In this document: in pieces, positions 43,942 through 51,770 of the stretch
How the letters are laid out: each line of letters begins with the position of its first letter
Position numbering within the stretch: the stretch's first letter is position 1
NCBI GenBank assembly: GCA_017431825.1
Contig: JAFRKI010000002.1
Span: forward strand, 1-64,000
Direction of reading: 5' to 3'
DNA: 64,000 nucleotides
DNA from: Erysipelotrichaceae bacterium
GTDB lineage: Bacteria; Bacillota_I; Bacilli_A; Erysipelotrichales; Erysipelotrichaceae
The notes under the pieces: generated by a model
Databases searched by the model: none
The model's input: the letters and a program-made list of their open reading frames with translations, nothing else
What the model was told of the DNA's origin: nothing
Translations under genes and position numbers: made by a program

Positions 43942-44583
43942 ATGTATAAGACCGGCGTGGAAACCAGACAGAATATCCTCAGATGTGCCAAAAAGCTCTT
44001 CTATGAGAATGGTTTTAGGGATACCAGCGTTTTCAGCATCTGCAGAGAAGCTGAAGTGCAGCCGGGCACCTTTACCTATCATTTCCCTAAGAAAAACGAT
44101 CTATTGCACAGTATCTATACCGATTATATGCAAAGCTGCATCGCTTTTCTGGACAGCTGCGGTCTGGATCTGCATCCGGCCGAGCACCATCTTTATGTCC
44201 TGGCTCTTTATTATTCCCATCTTTACTGTGATAAGAAGCTGGTAAGCTTCCACAGGGAAGTAATGGAAATTGCTTCCATGAACGTCTGGTTCGACAATCC
44301 CAGACGTCTGATATCCGGCTTTTCCGGTGAAGGCAAGGAGATAAATGACAACGAAAGGTTCGATCTTTTCGTAAAGGCCGACAATGCGGCCAGAAGAGAA
44401 CTTAATCTTGATTTCATCAACGAAGGCGATTATTCGCTGCCCGGGATAATGAAACTGCTGAAAGACATCTATACCATCAACGCCAAGCTCTTTGACGTTG
44501 ACTATTCCCTGATGGAGCAGTATCTTGAAGATGCCTACGGATTCGCCTTAAAAAACATGGGGGCCCGTCTCAGACTTCTTTAG
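43942..44583 (+). CDS. TetR family transcriptional regulator
   Basis: About 213 residues. The N-terminal HTH reads 'RQNILRCAKKLFYENGF', then 'TSVFSICREAEVQPGTFTYHF'. The rest is an all-helical ligand domain of no known class. An in-frame ATG at 43933 lies inside the -10 hexamer, so I use ATG 43942, for which no ribosome site exists and which would be leaderless. It is divergent from the MBL-permease pair and is the likely regulator of it. The next gene follows 9 bp later. Confidence 0.88.
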   Translation: MYKTGVETRQNILRCAKKLFYENGFRDTSVFSICREAEVQPGTFTYHFPKKNDLLHSIYTDYMQSCIAFLDSCGLDLHPAEHHLYVLALYYSHLYCDKKLVSFHREVMEIASMNVWFDNPRRLISGFSGEGKEINDNERFDLFVKADNAARRELNLDFINEGDYSLPGIMKLLKDIYTINAKLFDVDYSLMEQYLEDAYGFALKNMGARLRLL

Positions 44584-44592
44584 ATAAATGCT

Positions 44593-45042
44593 ATGACCGA
44601 TTTCAAATATGTACGCATACAGGGCAGTGAATATGCCGCCAATACCATGCATCCCAAAGGGGTCTTTTCGATATTCTGGAAACTGCTGGAAGAAAGGATA
44701 ATGGACGAAGAGGATGAGGAGCTGTTCAAGGCTCTGGATGCCTTCATCGCCGACAGTCTTCCTTTCCCGCCTCAATGCAACGGCAGGGAAAGGGTCATCT
44801 GCTTCTTCAAGACGGAGAATTCCACAGAGATGATGAAACTGATAAAACCGATGCTGTTCCTGCTGGACAAATATCACGTTCCTTACTTTGTCGTCTATAC
44901 CAACGATCCGGGCGAGATAATATACGAAGACAAATACCAGGTTGCGGTAAAGGTCAGGGATATCATCATAGACTATGACGTAAAGCCCTATGAATTCATT
45001 GAAGAAGTCACAAAAGGAGATAAGAATGGAGATAACAGCTGA
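44593..45042 (+). CDS. Unknown protein at the head of a STAS/HATPase cluster
   Basis: 149 residues, soluble, acidic. I do not recognise the family. It starts 'TDFKYVRIQGSEYAAN', has a helix-rich middle, and a strand-helix end with 'HVPYFVVYTNDPGEIIY'. No catalytic or metal motif stands out. No ribosome site precedes ATG. Its 3' end overlaps the STAS gene by 17 bp, so the two are translated together, and it is probably functionally tied to the partner-switching proteins, perhaps as an input or output component. Confidence 0.7.
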   Translation: MTDFKYVRIQGSEYAANTMHPKGVFSIFWKLLEERIMDEEDEELFKALDAFIADSLPFPPQCNGRERVICFFKTENSTEMMKLIKPMLFLLDKYHVPYFVVYTNDPGEIIYEDKYQVAVKVRDIIIDYDVKPYEFIEEVTKGDKNGDNS

Positions 45043-45322
45043 AAAGAAAGAAGAGAAACTGATAATATTCCTTAACGGACGCCTGGATACGACCAATGCC
45101 AAGGAAGCGGAAGAAGAGATTGATAAGCTGCTTGGGGATGAAGCGGACGTCACCTTTGACCTGAAGGACCTCATCTATCTTTCTTCTGCCGGCCTGAGGA
45201 TACTGCTGCTGGCTCAGAAAAGGATGCTGAAACAGGGCAGGATGACCGTCAAAAACGTCAATGAGACGGTAACGGAGATCTTTGAAACCACCGGTTTCAA
45301 TGAGATACTGACTATCGAATAA
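45026..45322 (+). CDS. STAS-domain anti-sigma factor antagonist
   Basis: 98 residues, a single STAS domain: 'IIFLNGRLDTTNAKEAEEEI' at the N-terminus and 'YLSSAGLRILL' with Ser53/Ser54, the site normally phosphorylated by the partner kinase. When unphosphorylated such proteins bind the HATPase partner. ATG 45026 has AAAGGAG 8 bp upstream; the longer frame from 44990 lacks one. The kinase-like gene begins one base after its stop. Confidence 0.93.
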   Translation: MEITAEKKEEKLIIFLNGRLDTTNAKEAEEEIDKLLGDEADVTFDLKDLIYLSSAGLRILLLAQKRMLKQGRMTVKNVNETVTEIFETTGFNEILTIE

Positions 45323-45323
45323 G

Positions 45324-45836
45324 ATGAACAGGAACGAAGACAGACCGACATTCGGGGAAAAGATGAAAAACGCGCTTGCAAGTGAAAAGCTTTTTCATGG
45401 TGAAGGAAATAGTAAATTAAAACTGATCAGGGAGATGATCCTTGATGCCGTCATTGAAAACATCACGCCTTTGACCGATGCGGTGAATGAAGAACTGGAA
45501 AAGCTCAACTGTTCACTGAGGGCCCAGAACCAGATCGATATCGTTATCGATGAGGTGTTCGCCAATATCGCTTCCTATGCCTATGGCGATAAGACCGGTA
45601 AGGCGATCGTCAGGCTGGAACATGACCAGGAGAACAATGACATCATCCTGATCTTCATCGATGAAGGAATGCCTTTCGATCCTTTGAAAAACGAAGATCC
45701 GGACGTAACCCTGGGATATGATAAGAGAGAGATAGGCGGACTGGGAGTCTTTATCGTCAAGAAGCTAATGAACAAAGCCGAATACCGGTTTGCGGATAAG
45801 AAGAACATCCTTATTCTGAGAAAGAATCTGGATTAA
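45324..45836 (+). CDS. RsbW/SpoIIAB-like ATP-binding protein (HATPase)
   Basis: 170 residues of the GHKL fold: N-box 'IDIVIDEVFANIASYAYG' (about 72-89), G1 'FIDEGMPFDP', G2 'GGLGVFIVKKL'. In partner switching it phosphorylates the STAS protein and sequesters a target, classically a sigma factor. The N-terminal ~35 residues are an extra charged stretch. No sigma factor or PP2C phosphatase gene adjoins the pair, so the controlled target is unknown. Confidence 0.92.
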   Translation: MNRNEDRPTFGEKMKNALASEKLFHGEGNSKLKLIREMILDAVIENITPLTDAVNEELEKLNCSLRAQNQIDIVIDEVFANIASYAYGDKTGKAIVRLEHDQENNDIILIFIDEGMPFDPLKNEDPDVTLGYDKREIGGLGVFIVKKLMNKAEYRFADKKNILILRKNLD

Positions 45837-45847
45837 AGGAGGAAGAC

Positions 45848-46042
45848 ATGAAAGAAAGGATCATGAAAGCCGTCGTTTTCGGAGTGCTGGTAGTAATTTT
45901 CTGGAATATACTGGATTTTCTGTATGCCATGATAATCAGCAGAGACGCATTCAGTTTCACTGTCTATAACAGCATCATCGCTCCTTTCGTAATCGGTATG
46001 ATCGTTCAGCTGTTGACCGAACGCAGCGGAAGAAAAGGGTAA
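45848..46042 (+). CDS. Small two-helix membrane protein
   Basis: 64 residues with hydrophobic segments at about 6-28 and 40-57 and a basic end. AAAGGAGG 9 bp before ATG supports real translation. It follows the HATPase gene by 11 bp and ends the cluster. Function unknown; it could anchor a partner at the membrane. Confidence 0.72.
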   Translation: MKERIMKAVVFGVLVVIFWNILDFLYAMIISRDAFSFTVYNSIIAPFVIGMIVQLLTERSGRKG

Positions 46043-46072
46043 ATACAGCAAAAGAAACATACAGCCCTAAAC

Positions 46073-46096
46073 AAAGTGTCTGAAACAGGCACTTTT
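46073..46096 (+). terminator. Terminator of the STAS/HATPase cluster
   Basis: AAAGTGTCTG / CAGGCACTTT (one G-T pair) with loop AAA. Confidence 0.75.
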
Positions 46097-46099
46097 AAT

Positions 46100-46150
46100 T
46101 TGACAATAATGTTAGTATAAACTAATATAATAGTTAGTAAAAACTAACTA
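46100..46150 (+). promoter_or_regulatory. feo promoter with two dyad operators
   Basis: TTGACA (46100-46105), then 17 bp and TAATAT (46123-46128); an overlapping TATAAT lies at 46126-46131. Two inverted repeats cover the promoter: TTAGT-ATAA-ACTAA (46112-46125) and TAGTTAGT-AAAA-ACTAACTA (46131-46150). Both share TTAGT-N4-ACTAA. They look like sites for an iron-dependent DtxR/IdeR/MntR-like repressor; which regulator binds is inferred only. Confidence 0.7.
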
Positions 46151-46168
46151 TAGAAAGGAGCATGAATC

Positions 46169-46381
46169 ATGATGCCGTTATCATATGCTACAGCAGGAGA
46201 GGAAAGCATTATCAAAAGCATCGGCGGCAAGCCTGACGTCCGTCAGCATCTGGAGACCCTCGGTTTCGTAGTAGGCGGGGCAGTTACCGTCGTATCAGCC
46301 ATCAACGGCAATCTTATCGTCAACGTCAAGGATACGCGTATTGCCGTCGATAAGTCGCTTGCCAACAAGATCATGATTTAA
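46169..46381 (+). CDS. feoA: FeoA-domain protein (first copy)
   Basis: 70 residues, one SH3-like FeoA domain: 'MPLSYATAGEE', 'HLETLGFVVGGAVTVVS', 'NLIVNVKDTRIAVDKSLA'. FeoA supports Fe2+ uptake through FeoB in an undefined way. AAAGGAG precedes the ATG-ATG start. First gene of the feo operon, 12 bp before the second feoA. Confidence 0.93.
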   Translation: MMPLSYATAGEESIIKSIGGKPDVRQHLETLGFVVGGAVTVVSAINGNLIVNVKDTRIAVDKSLANKIMI

Positions 46382-46393
46382 AAGGAGGGATAT

Positions 46394-46615
46394 ATGAATT
46401 TAAAGGAAACAGCTATCGGCTCTACCGTCCATGTACTGAAGATACATGGTGAAGGAGCAGTAAAAAGAAGGATCATGGACATGGGAGTGACCAAGGGCGT
46501 AGAGATCTACGTACGCAAGGTCGCACCTCTGGGCGATCCGGTCGAGGTGACCATCAGAGGTTACGAATTATCGATCCGTAAGGAAGATGCCGAAAAGATA
46601 GAAGTTGAAGAATAA
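46394..46615 (+). CDS. FeoA-domain protein (second copy)
   Basis: 73 residues: 'HGEGAVKRRIMDMGVTKGVEIYV' (in part) and 'GDPVEVTIRGYELSIRKEDA', typical FeoA. The two copies differ clearly and probably have distinct partners. AAAGGAGG precedes ATG. FeoB follows after 15 bp. Confidence 0.94.
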   Translation: MNLKETAIGSTVHVLKIHGEGAVKRRIMDMGVTKGVEIYVRKVAPLGDPVEVTIRGYELSIRKEDAEKIEVEE

Positions 46616-46630
46616 CAGGGGGAAAAATAT

Positions 46631-49069
46631 ATGAGTATACGAATTGCTCTTGCCGGTAACCCTAACAGCGGTAAGACGACACTGTTCAATGCCTTAACGG
46701 GCTCCAATCAGTTCGTCGGAAACTGGCCTGGCGTTACCGTTGAAAAGAAAGAGGGTAAACTTAAGAAACATGACGACGTGGTAATCACCGACTTACCGGG
46801 CATTTACTCGCTGTCTCCATATACGCTGGAAGAAGTCGTTGCCAGGAACTATCTGATCGCGGAAAAGCCTGATGCCATCCTGAATATCGTCGATGGTACC
46901 AACCTGGAAAGAAACCTGTATCTGACGACGCAGCTCGCGGAACTGGGCATTCCGGTAGTGATCGCTATCAATATGCTGGACATCCTGGAAAAGGAAGGCA
47001 ATATCATCGATACCGACAGTCTTTCAAAGAAGCTCGGCCTTGATATCGTCAGCATTTCCGCCCTGAAGGGAACCAACATCGAGGAAGCTGCTGAAGCTGC
47101 TATCAGGGCAGCCGGAAGAAAGGGCGAAGCTCCTTCTCATAAATTCAGCGATAACGTTGAAAAGGCTATCGAGGAGATCGAAAGCCTAATAGGCGGCCTG
47201 AACGTTCCGGAGAGTGAAAAGAGATGGTATGCCATCAAACTTTTTGAAAGAGACTCGAAAGTATTCGAACAGCTTTCACTCAATGATGAGATAAAGAACA
47301 GACTGGAAGAGATCACTTCCGGGATCGAAAAGGAAAACGATGACGATGCGGAAAGCATCATCACCAACGAAAGATATGTCTATATCGAAAACCTGGTTAA
47401 AGGTCTGTATAAGAAGAAAGCCAGCAGTGAACTGACTTCTTCCGACAAGATCGATAAGATCGTCACCAACAGATGGCTTGGTCTGCCGATCTTTGCGCTC
47501 GTGATGTTTTTGATCTACTACATCGCCATGGTAACGGTGGGTGCCAGTGCTACCAACTGGGCCAATGACGGCCTGTTCGGAGACGGTTATCATCTGTTTG
47601 GTATCGGCAGCGGCCAGTACGAGGAAGTTGCCGAAGAATACGGCGATGCCGCCAATGTCATCGATGCCTTCATCGGTCTAGATGAAGACGCCGACATGGA
47701 TTCCTTAAAGGCTGCATACGCAACTATCGAAGCAGGTTCTACTGCCGAATATACTTTGGAAGATGAAGAGACTCTGGCTACCGAAGATGTCACCTATACA
47801 TATGATGAACTTACGGAAGCCATGGAAGTATTCGAAAAATACGATGCCGAAGAACCGGATCCTGCCGAATACGGCATCTGGGTGCCTGGTGTACCTACGC
47901 TCGTTGAAACATTACTTGACAAGATCGGCTGTGCCGACTGGCTCAAGAGTCTCATACTTGACGGTATCATCGCCGGTGTCGGTGCCGTACTTGGCTTCGT
48001 GCCGCAGATGCTCGTGCTGTTCTTCCTCTTGGCATTCCTGGAAGCATGCGGCTACATGGCACGTATCGCCTTCGTACTGGACAGACTGTTCAGAAGATTC
48101 GGTCTGTCAGGCAAATCATTCATTCCGATCCTGATCGGCACCGGCTGCGGCATTCCGGGCATCATGGCGTCCCGTACTATCGAAAACGAAAGAGACCGCC
48201 GTATGACCATCATGACGACTACCTTCATCCCTTGCGGTGCCAAGATACCGTTCATTGCGATGATCGCCGGGGCTATCTTCAATAACTCACCATGGATCTC
48301 GACAAGTGCCTACTTCTTAGGCATGGCATCCATCATCATATCCGGTATCATCCTTAAAAAGACGAAACCATTTGCCGGACAGCCTTCACCGTTCGTCATG
48401 GAACTGCCGGCTTATCACTGGCCTACATTGTCTAACCTCCTAAGATCGATGTGGGAAAGAGGCTGGTCCTTCATCAAGAAAGCCGGAACGGTCATCATTA
48501 TATCTCAGATCGTCATCTGGTTCCTGTCAAGGTTCACGCTTTCCGGCGGCTTGCACATGGTGGAAGAAGAAGAGATCGCCGAAAGCATTCTGGCCAACGT
48601 CGGAAGTGCGATCGCCTGGATATTCGCTCCTTTGGGCTGGGGCAACTGGCAGGCAGCAGTAGCTTCCATTACCGGCCTTGTCGCCAAAGAGAACATCGTC
48701 GGTACGATGGGCACTCTGTATTCTGCTAAAAACATGACAGCATATCAGGCCATGGCTCAGGTATTTACCAAAGTAACCGGGTACAGTTTCCTGGCCTTCA
48801 ACCTCCTGTGTGCTCCGTGTTTCGCAGCCATCGGTGCCATCGAGCGTGAGATGAACAATCCTAAGTGGACATGGTTCGCGATCGCTTATCAGTGCGGTTT
48901 CGCTTATCTGGTAGCCTTCGTAGTTACCCAGGTCGGCAGCGCCTTCACCGGCAACATGAACGTTATCGGTCTGGTACTGGCAATAGCAATAATCGTCTTT
49001 GCCTTATACATGCTGTTCAGGCCATACAAGGAAGCTGAAAGACTGACGCAGGAAGTTAAGGTAAATTAG
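46631..49069 (+). CDS. feoB: Ferrous iron transporter B
   Basis: 812 residues. N-terminal G domain: G1 'GNPNSGKTT' (9-17), G3 'DLPG' (about 54-57), G4 'NMLD'. A helical GDI-like spacer follows, then the membrane part with Gate motifs 'GTGCGIPGIMASRTI' and 'TFIPCGAKIPF', which hold the pore cysteines. Between the first TM helix and the first Gate (about 325-414) lies an acidic extracytoplasmic stretch rich in Asp, Glu and Ala that is longer than in most FeoB. It imports Fe2+ under anoxic conditions. Confidence 0.97.
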   Translation: MSIRIALAGNPNSGKTTLFNALTGSNQFVGNWPGVTVEKKEGKLKKHDDVVITDLPGIYSLSPYTLEEVVARNYLIAEKPDAILNIVDGTNLERNLYLTTQLAELGIPVVIAINMLDILEKEGNIIDTDSLSKKLGLDIVSISALKGTNIEEAAEAAIRAAGRKGEAPSHKFSDNVEKAIEEIESLIGGLNVPESEKRWYAIKLFERDSKVFEQLSLNDEIKNRLEEITSGIEKENDDDAESIITNERYVYIENLVKGLYKKKASSELTSSDKIDKIVTNRWLGLPIFALVMFLIYYIAMVTVGASATNWANDGLFGDGYHLFGIGSGQYEEVAEEYGDAANVIDAFIGLDEDADMDSLKAAYATIEAGSTAEYTLEDEETLATEDVTYTYDELTEAMEVFEKYDAEEPDPAEYGIWVPGVPTLVETLLDKIGCADWLKSLILDGIIAGVGAVLGFVPQMLVLFFLLAFLEACGYMARIAFVLDRLFRRFGLSGKSFIPILIGTGCGIPGIMASRTIENERDRRMTIMTTTFIPCGAKIPFIAMIAGAIFNNSPWISTSAYFLGMASIIISGIILKKTKPFAGQPSPFVMELPAYHWPTLSNLLRSMWERGWSFIKKAGTVIIISQIVIWFLSRFTLSGGLHMVEEEEIAESILANVGSAIAWIFAPLGWGNWQAAVASITGLVAKENIVGTMGTLYSAKNMTAYQAMAQVFTKVTGYSFLAFNLLCAPCFAAIGAIEREMNNPKWTWFAIAYQCGFAYLVAFVVTQVGSAFTGNMNVIGLVLAIAIIVFALYMLFRPYKEAERLTQEVKVN

Positions 49070-49087
49070 CTGAAAGGAGGCTCTTGA

Positions 49088-49264
49088 ATGTGGATTAAAG
49101 ATAATCTCGGGACCGTTATCGTAAGTCTTTTACTGGCGCTTATCGTTCTTATGATAATCAGATCGATGATAAGAAACCGCAGGAAGGGAGTTTACCTCAG
49201 ATGCGGAGGCGACTGCAGTCACTGTCTGGCAGCCTGCAGCCACAAGATCTCTGTCAATAAGTAA
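49088..49264 (+). CDS. FeoB-associated Cys-rich membrane protein
   Basis: 58 residues. One TM segment (about 8-27, 'IVSLLLALIVLMII'), a basic stretch, then 'RCGGDCSHCLAAC', with four Cys in the CxxxCxxCxxxC spacing typical of the FeoB-associated Cys-rich family. It follows feoB with AAAGGAGG 9 bp upstream of ATG. It probably binds iron or an Fe-S cluster near the transporter; that role is inferred. The gene ends at the operon's terminator. Confidence 0.88.
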   Translation: MWIKDNLGTVIVSLLLALIVLMIIRSMIRNRRKGVYLRCGGDCSHCLAACSHKISVNK

Positions 49265-49286
49265 AGGTGTGCAAAGCCACACCTTT
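49263..49286 (+). terminator. Terminator of the feo operon
   Basis: AAAGGTGTG / CACACCTTT with loop CAAAGC, then a T-rich stretch. Confidence 0.85.
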
Positions 49287-49306
49287 ATTTTGTCTTATAA
49301 AGAATC

Positions 49307-49312
49307 TATAAT
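49307..49312 (+). promoter_or_regulatory. -10 element giving a leaderless transcript
   Basis: TATAAT followed by exactly seven bases and then ATG 49320. The gap before it is only about 20 bp from the feo terminator, and no ribosome site can be fitted. Confidence 0.6.
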
Positions 49313-49319
49313 AATTGTC

Positions 49320-49931
49320 ATGAAAAGAAACAGGAAGAAGAGAAGGATCATCGCAATACTGGCTGCGACCATTGCCGGTATCGGTGTGCTTTTGTCAGGC
49401 ACTTATACCACTCCTGAAGATCTGATAAACAACGAAACTGCCGATGATAAAACCATCATCGAAGCCGGTTCGAAACAGGTCAGGAGATCTTCGTTCCTGG
49501 AAAGGATACCGCTGTTTATCAGAGCGATCATCGGCGTTCCTTTATGGTTCATCGGTCATCTTATCCTAAAGGCAGTCAACGGCTTACTGAAGATAACCTT
49601 ACTGCCGGTATGGAAATTCCTGATCACCTGGCTCCTGCTTTTCCTGCTGATCCTGCTGATCGTCGTTATCTGCATAAAACTGCTGTTCCCGGAGCTGACG
49701 TTAAGGGAGATACTTTCAAAGAAGCTGATCCTTACCGTTGCCTTTGGTACCCTGGCTATAACGGTCATTGACCTTATCCTTCCTCGTTTCCTGGAAAACT
49801 ACGATAAATTCAAATATGACTGCATCTATATCCTGGGTCTTGTGCTGATCGTACTGATCATGTTTCCTTATATCCGGAAAAGAGTCAGGACACCGAAGAT
49901 CATCCATGAAGATCTGGAAGAAATGTACTAG
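49320..49931 (+). CDS. Membrane protein of unknown function
   Basis: About 203 residues. A basic head 'MKRNRKKRR', a signal-like helix (about 10-27), and further hydrophobic segments at about 60-85, 95-118, 130-150 and 165-183; the end is charged. No family recognised. A longer frame from 49269 would run through the feo terminator and is unlikely. Translation has no ribosome site and is predicted to be leaderless. Confidence 0.7.
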   Translation: MKRNRKKRRIIAILAATIAGIGVLLSGTYTTPEDLINNETADDKTIIEAGSKQVRRSSFLERIPLFIRAIIGVPLWFIGHLILKAVNGLLKITLLPVWKFLITWLLLFLLILLIVVICIKLLFPELTLREILSKKLILTVAFGTLAITVIDLILPRFLENYDKFKYDCIYILGLVLIVLIMFPYIRKRVRTPKIIHEDLEEMY

Positions 49932-49977
49932 TTGCCTTACGGCAGCTTTTTAAATGACCGTAAAGTCCTAAAAAAGA

Positions 49978-49983
49978 TATAAT
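49978..49983 (+). promoter_or_regulatory. -10 element giving a leaderless transcript
   Basis: TATAAT, seven bases, ATG 49991. A -35-like ATGACC lies 18 bp upstream (49954-49959). Confidence 0.65.
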
Positions 49984-49990
49984 GTTGTCA

Positions 49991-51091
49991 ATGAAAAGCG
50001 ATATAAGAGAAAAAGAGATAACCCGTACAAGCATGATAGGCATAGCTGCCAATGTCCTTTTGGCCGGATTCAAGGCCGCTGTAGGCCTTCTGGCCGGAGC
50101 GATATCCATCGTTCTGGACGCCATCAACAATCTCACCGATGTCGTATCATCAGTGATCACTATCATCGGCATCAAACTGGCCAAGAGAAAACCTGACAAC
50201 AAGCATCCTTTCGGTCATGGCCGCGTGGAATATCTGAGTGCCATCATCATTGCCCTGATCGTACTTCTGGCAGGTATCAGTTCCCTGGTCGAGTCAGTCA
50301 AGAACATCATCCATCCGAAGATGCCTGACTATACCTCGGTGACGATAATCGTGATCGTTGCTGCGGTCATCGTCAAGTTCTTCTTAGGCAGATATGTCAA
50401 GGCCCAGGGCGAGAAATATAAATCCAACGCTCTGATAGCTTCCGGATCCGATGCCAGTTTCGATGCCGTCATAACCGCATCAACGCTGCTGGGAGTCGTT
50501 GCCGCAAAACTGTTCAACGTATCGATAGACGGCATACTGGGTGCGGTGATCTCCGCCTTCATCATCAAGGCCGGTGTGGAAATGCTGATGGAATCACTTG
50601 GCAGCATCATCGGTGTCCGATTCGATGACGGCGTTGCCAAAGAGATAAAGGCTTATATCTGTACGTATGAGGGCGTATTAGGTGCCTATGACCTGGTGGT
50701 CCATAACTACGGACCCGACTATGCATTAGGTTCGGTACATGTGGAAGTCGATTCGAAGATGACGGCTTTTGACATATACAAGCTTACCGCCAGGATACAG
50801 AAAGGCGTTATGGCGAAATTCAACATCTATTTAAGCGTCGCCATTTATGCCATCGATGCCAAAAAACAGAAGATCAGAGATAAGATCAGGGATATCGCCT
50901 TATCCCATGAAGGAGTCGTCGGATGTCATGGCATCTTCATAGACGATCAGGAGAAATACGTGTCATTCGACATCGTGGTCGACTTTACTACTGATCATAA
51001 CGAGATAAGAGAAAAGATAAAGAAGGAAGTTAAGGAACTGCTTAAGGATCATGAAGTGGTGATAAACATTGACCTTAACTATACGGACTGA
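49991..51091 (+). CDS. Cation diffusion facilitator family metal exporter
   Basis: 366 residues, six TM segments. The site-A metal ligands lie in TM2 'DAINNLTDV' and TM5 'SDASFDA'; 'HPFGHGRVEYL' is the conserved loop 2-3 motif. A C-terminal cytosolic ferredoxin-like domain has 'NYGPDYALGSVHVEVD' and is followed by an extra ~80-residue region ('SHEGVVGCHGIFID'), as in MntE-like members. It probably exports Mn2+, Fe2+ or Zn2+ by proton exchange. The frame's earlier ATG (49982) lies within the -10 hexamer, so ATG 49991 is used. Confidence 0.93.
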   Translation: MKSDIREKEITRTSMIGIAANVLLAGFKAAVGLLAGAISIVLDAINNLTDVVSSVITIIGIKLAKRKPDNKHPFGHGRVEYLSAIIIALIVLLAGISSLVESVKNIIHPKMPDYTSVTIIVIVAAVIVKFFLGRYVKAQGEKYKSNALIASGSDASFDAVITASTLLGVVAAKLFNVSIDGILGAVISAFIIKAGVEMLMESLGSIIGVRFDDGVAKEIKAYICTYEGVLGAYDLVVHNYGPDYALGSVHVEVDSKMTAFDIYKLTARIQKGVMAKFNIYLSVAIYAIDAKKQKIRDKIRDIALSHEGVVGCHGIFIDDQEKYVSFDIVVDFTTDHNEIREKIKKEVKELLKDHEVVINIDLNYTD

Positions 51092-51092
51092 T

Positions 51093-51392
51093 ATGAAAAT
51101 ACTTGAAAGAATTGAAAGGTTTTTCAGGAAGAAGGAAGAGACTGAAGAAAAGATCTGTCCGATCTGTCAGTGCCTTGAAGATGAAATGAAAAACGGAACA
51201 GAGGAAGATCCGACTCTTTGTCCTGTCTGCAGGCAGCATCATTTCAGCGAACCTGGCTCCTATGAGATCTGCCCGATATGCGGCTGGGAAGATGACAGGG
51301 TCCAAAGAGAAGATCCGGACTTTGCGGGCGGCGCCAATACGATGAGTCTAAATGAAGCCATAAAAGCGTACGAGGAGAACAGGGATGCGTAA
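51093..51392 (+). CDS. CPCC-type cysteine-rich protein
   Basis: 99 residues. Three Cys pairs are visible: 'CPICQC', 'LCPVCRQHHF', 'ICPICGWEDDRVQ', followed by 'DPDFAGGANTMSLNEA', the diagnostic end of the CPCC family. It probably binds zinc; the biological role is unknown. It starts right after the CDF stop with little ribosome site. The next gene overlaps its end by 8 bp, so the products are likely to be made together. Confidence 0.87.
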   Translation: MKILERIERFFRKKEETEEKICPICQCLEDEMKNGTEEDPTLCPVCRQHHFSEPGSYEICPICGWEDDRVQREDPDFAGGANTMSLNEAIKAYEENRDA

Positions 51393-51759
51393 GAAGATAC
51401 TGATAGCCCTGGCTTTCATCTGTGTCATCGGTATCCTTATAATGGCCATAGCCGGGTTTTATGATAAAGGCGAGCCGGATGAGGGATATATCGAATACCA
51501 TTTCCGCAATAACGCGTTATTGACCGAGCACTACAACAAGCACGGCAAGGAAATGGGCTTCAAGAGCAAGGAAGAATACGAAAAGGCCGCCAGCGATGTC
51601 GCAAACAGCAAGGAAGCCCTGCACAAGAAGGAAAAGGAAGACAATGACGACGTCTACTATATCGAAGCTACCAACGAGTTCGTGATCATATCGACTGACG
51701 GATACATCAGGACTTATTTCAAGCCGGATTCCGGCATCAAGTACTACAATAAGCAATAA
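51385..51759 (+). CDS. Anchored or secreted protein with BECR-toxin-like C-terminus
   Basis: 124 residues. An N-terminal hydrophobic segment (about 5-24) predicts export or anchoring. The rest contains 'EHYNKHGKEMGFKSKEEYEK', 'ATNEFVIISTDG' and 'YIRTYFKPDSG'. This pattern ('H..kH....F.s..eY...A', then '..tyFkP') is what I know from C-terminal ribonuclease-like ends of polymorphic toxins of the BECR (barnase/EndoU/colicin/RelE) group. The assignment is by memory of motif layout and is moderate. It overlaps the CPCC gene by 8 bp. Confidence 0.6.
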   Translation: MRKKILIALAFICVIGILIMAIAGFYDKGEPDEGYIEYHFRNNALLTEHYNKHGKEMGFKSKEEYEKAASDVANSKEALHKKEKEDNDDVYYIEATNEFVIISTDGYIRTYFKPDSGIKYYNKQ

Positions 51760-51770
51760 GTGAGGAAACA

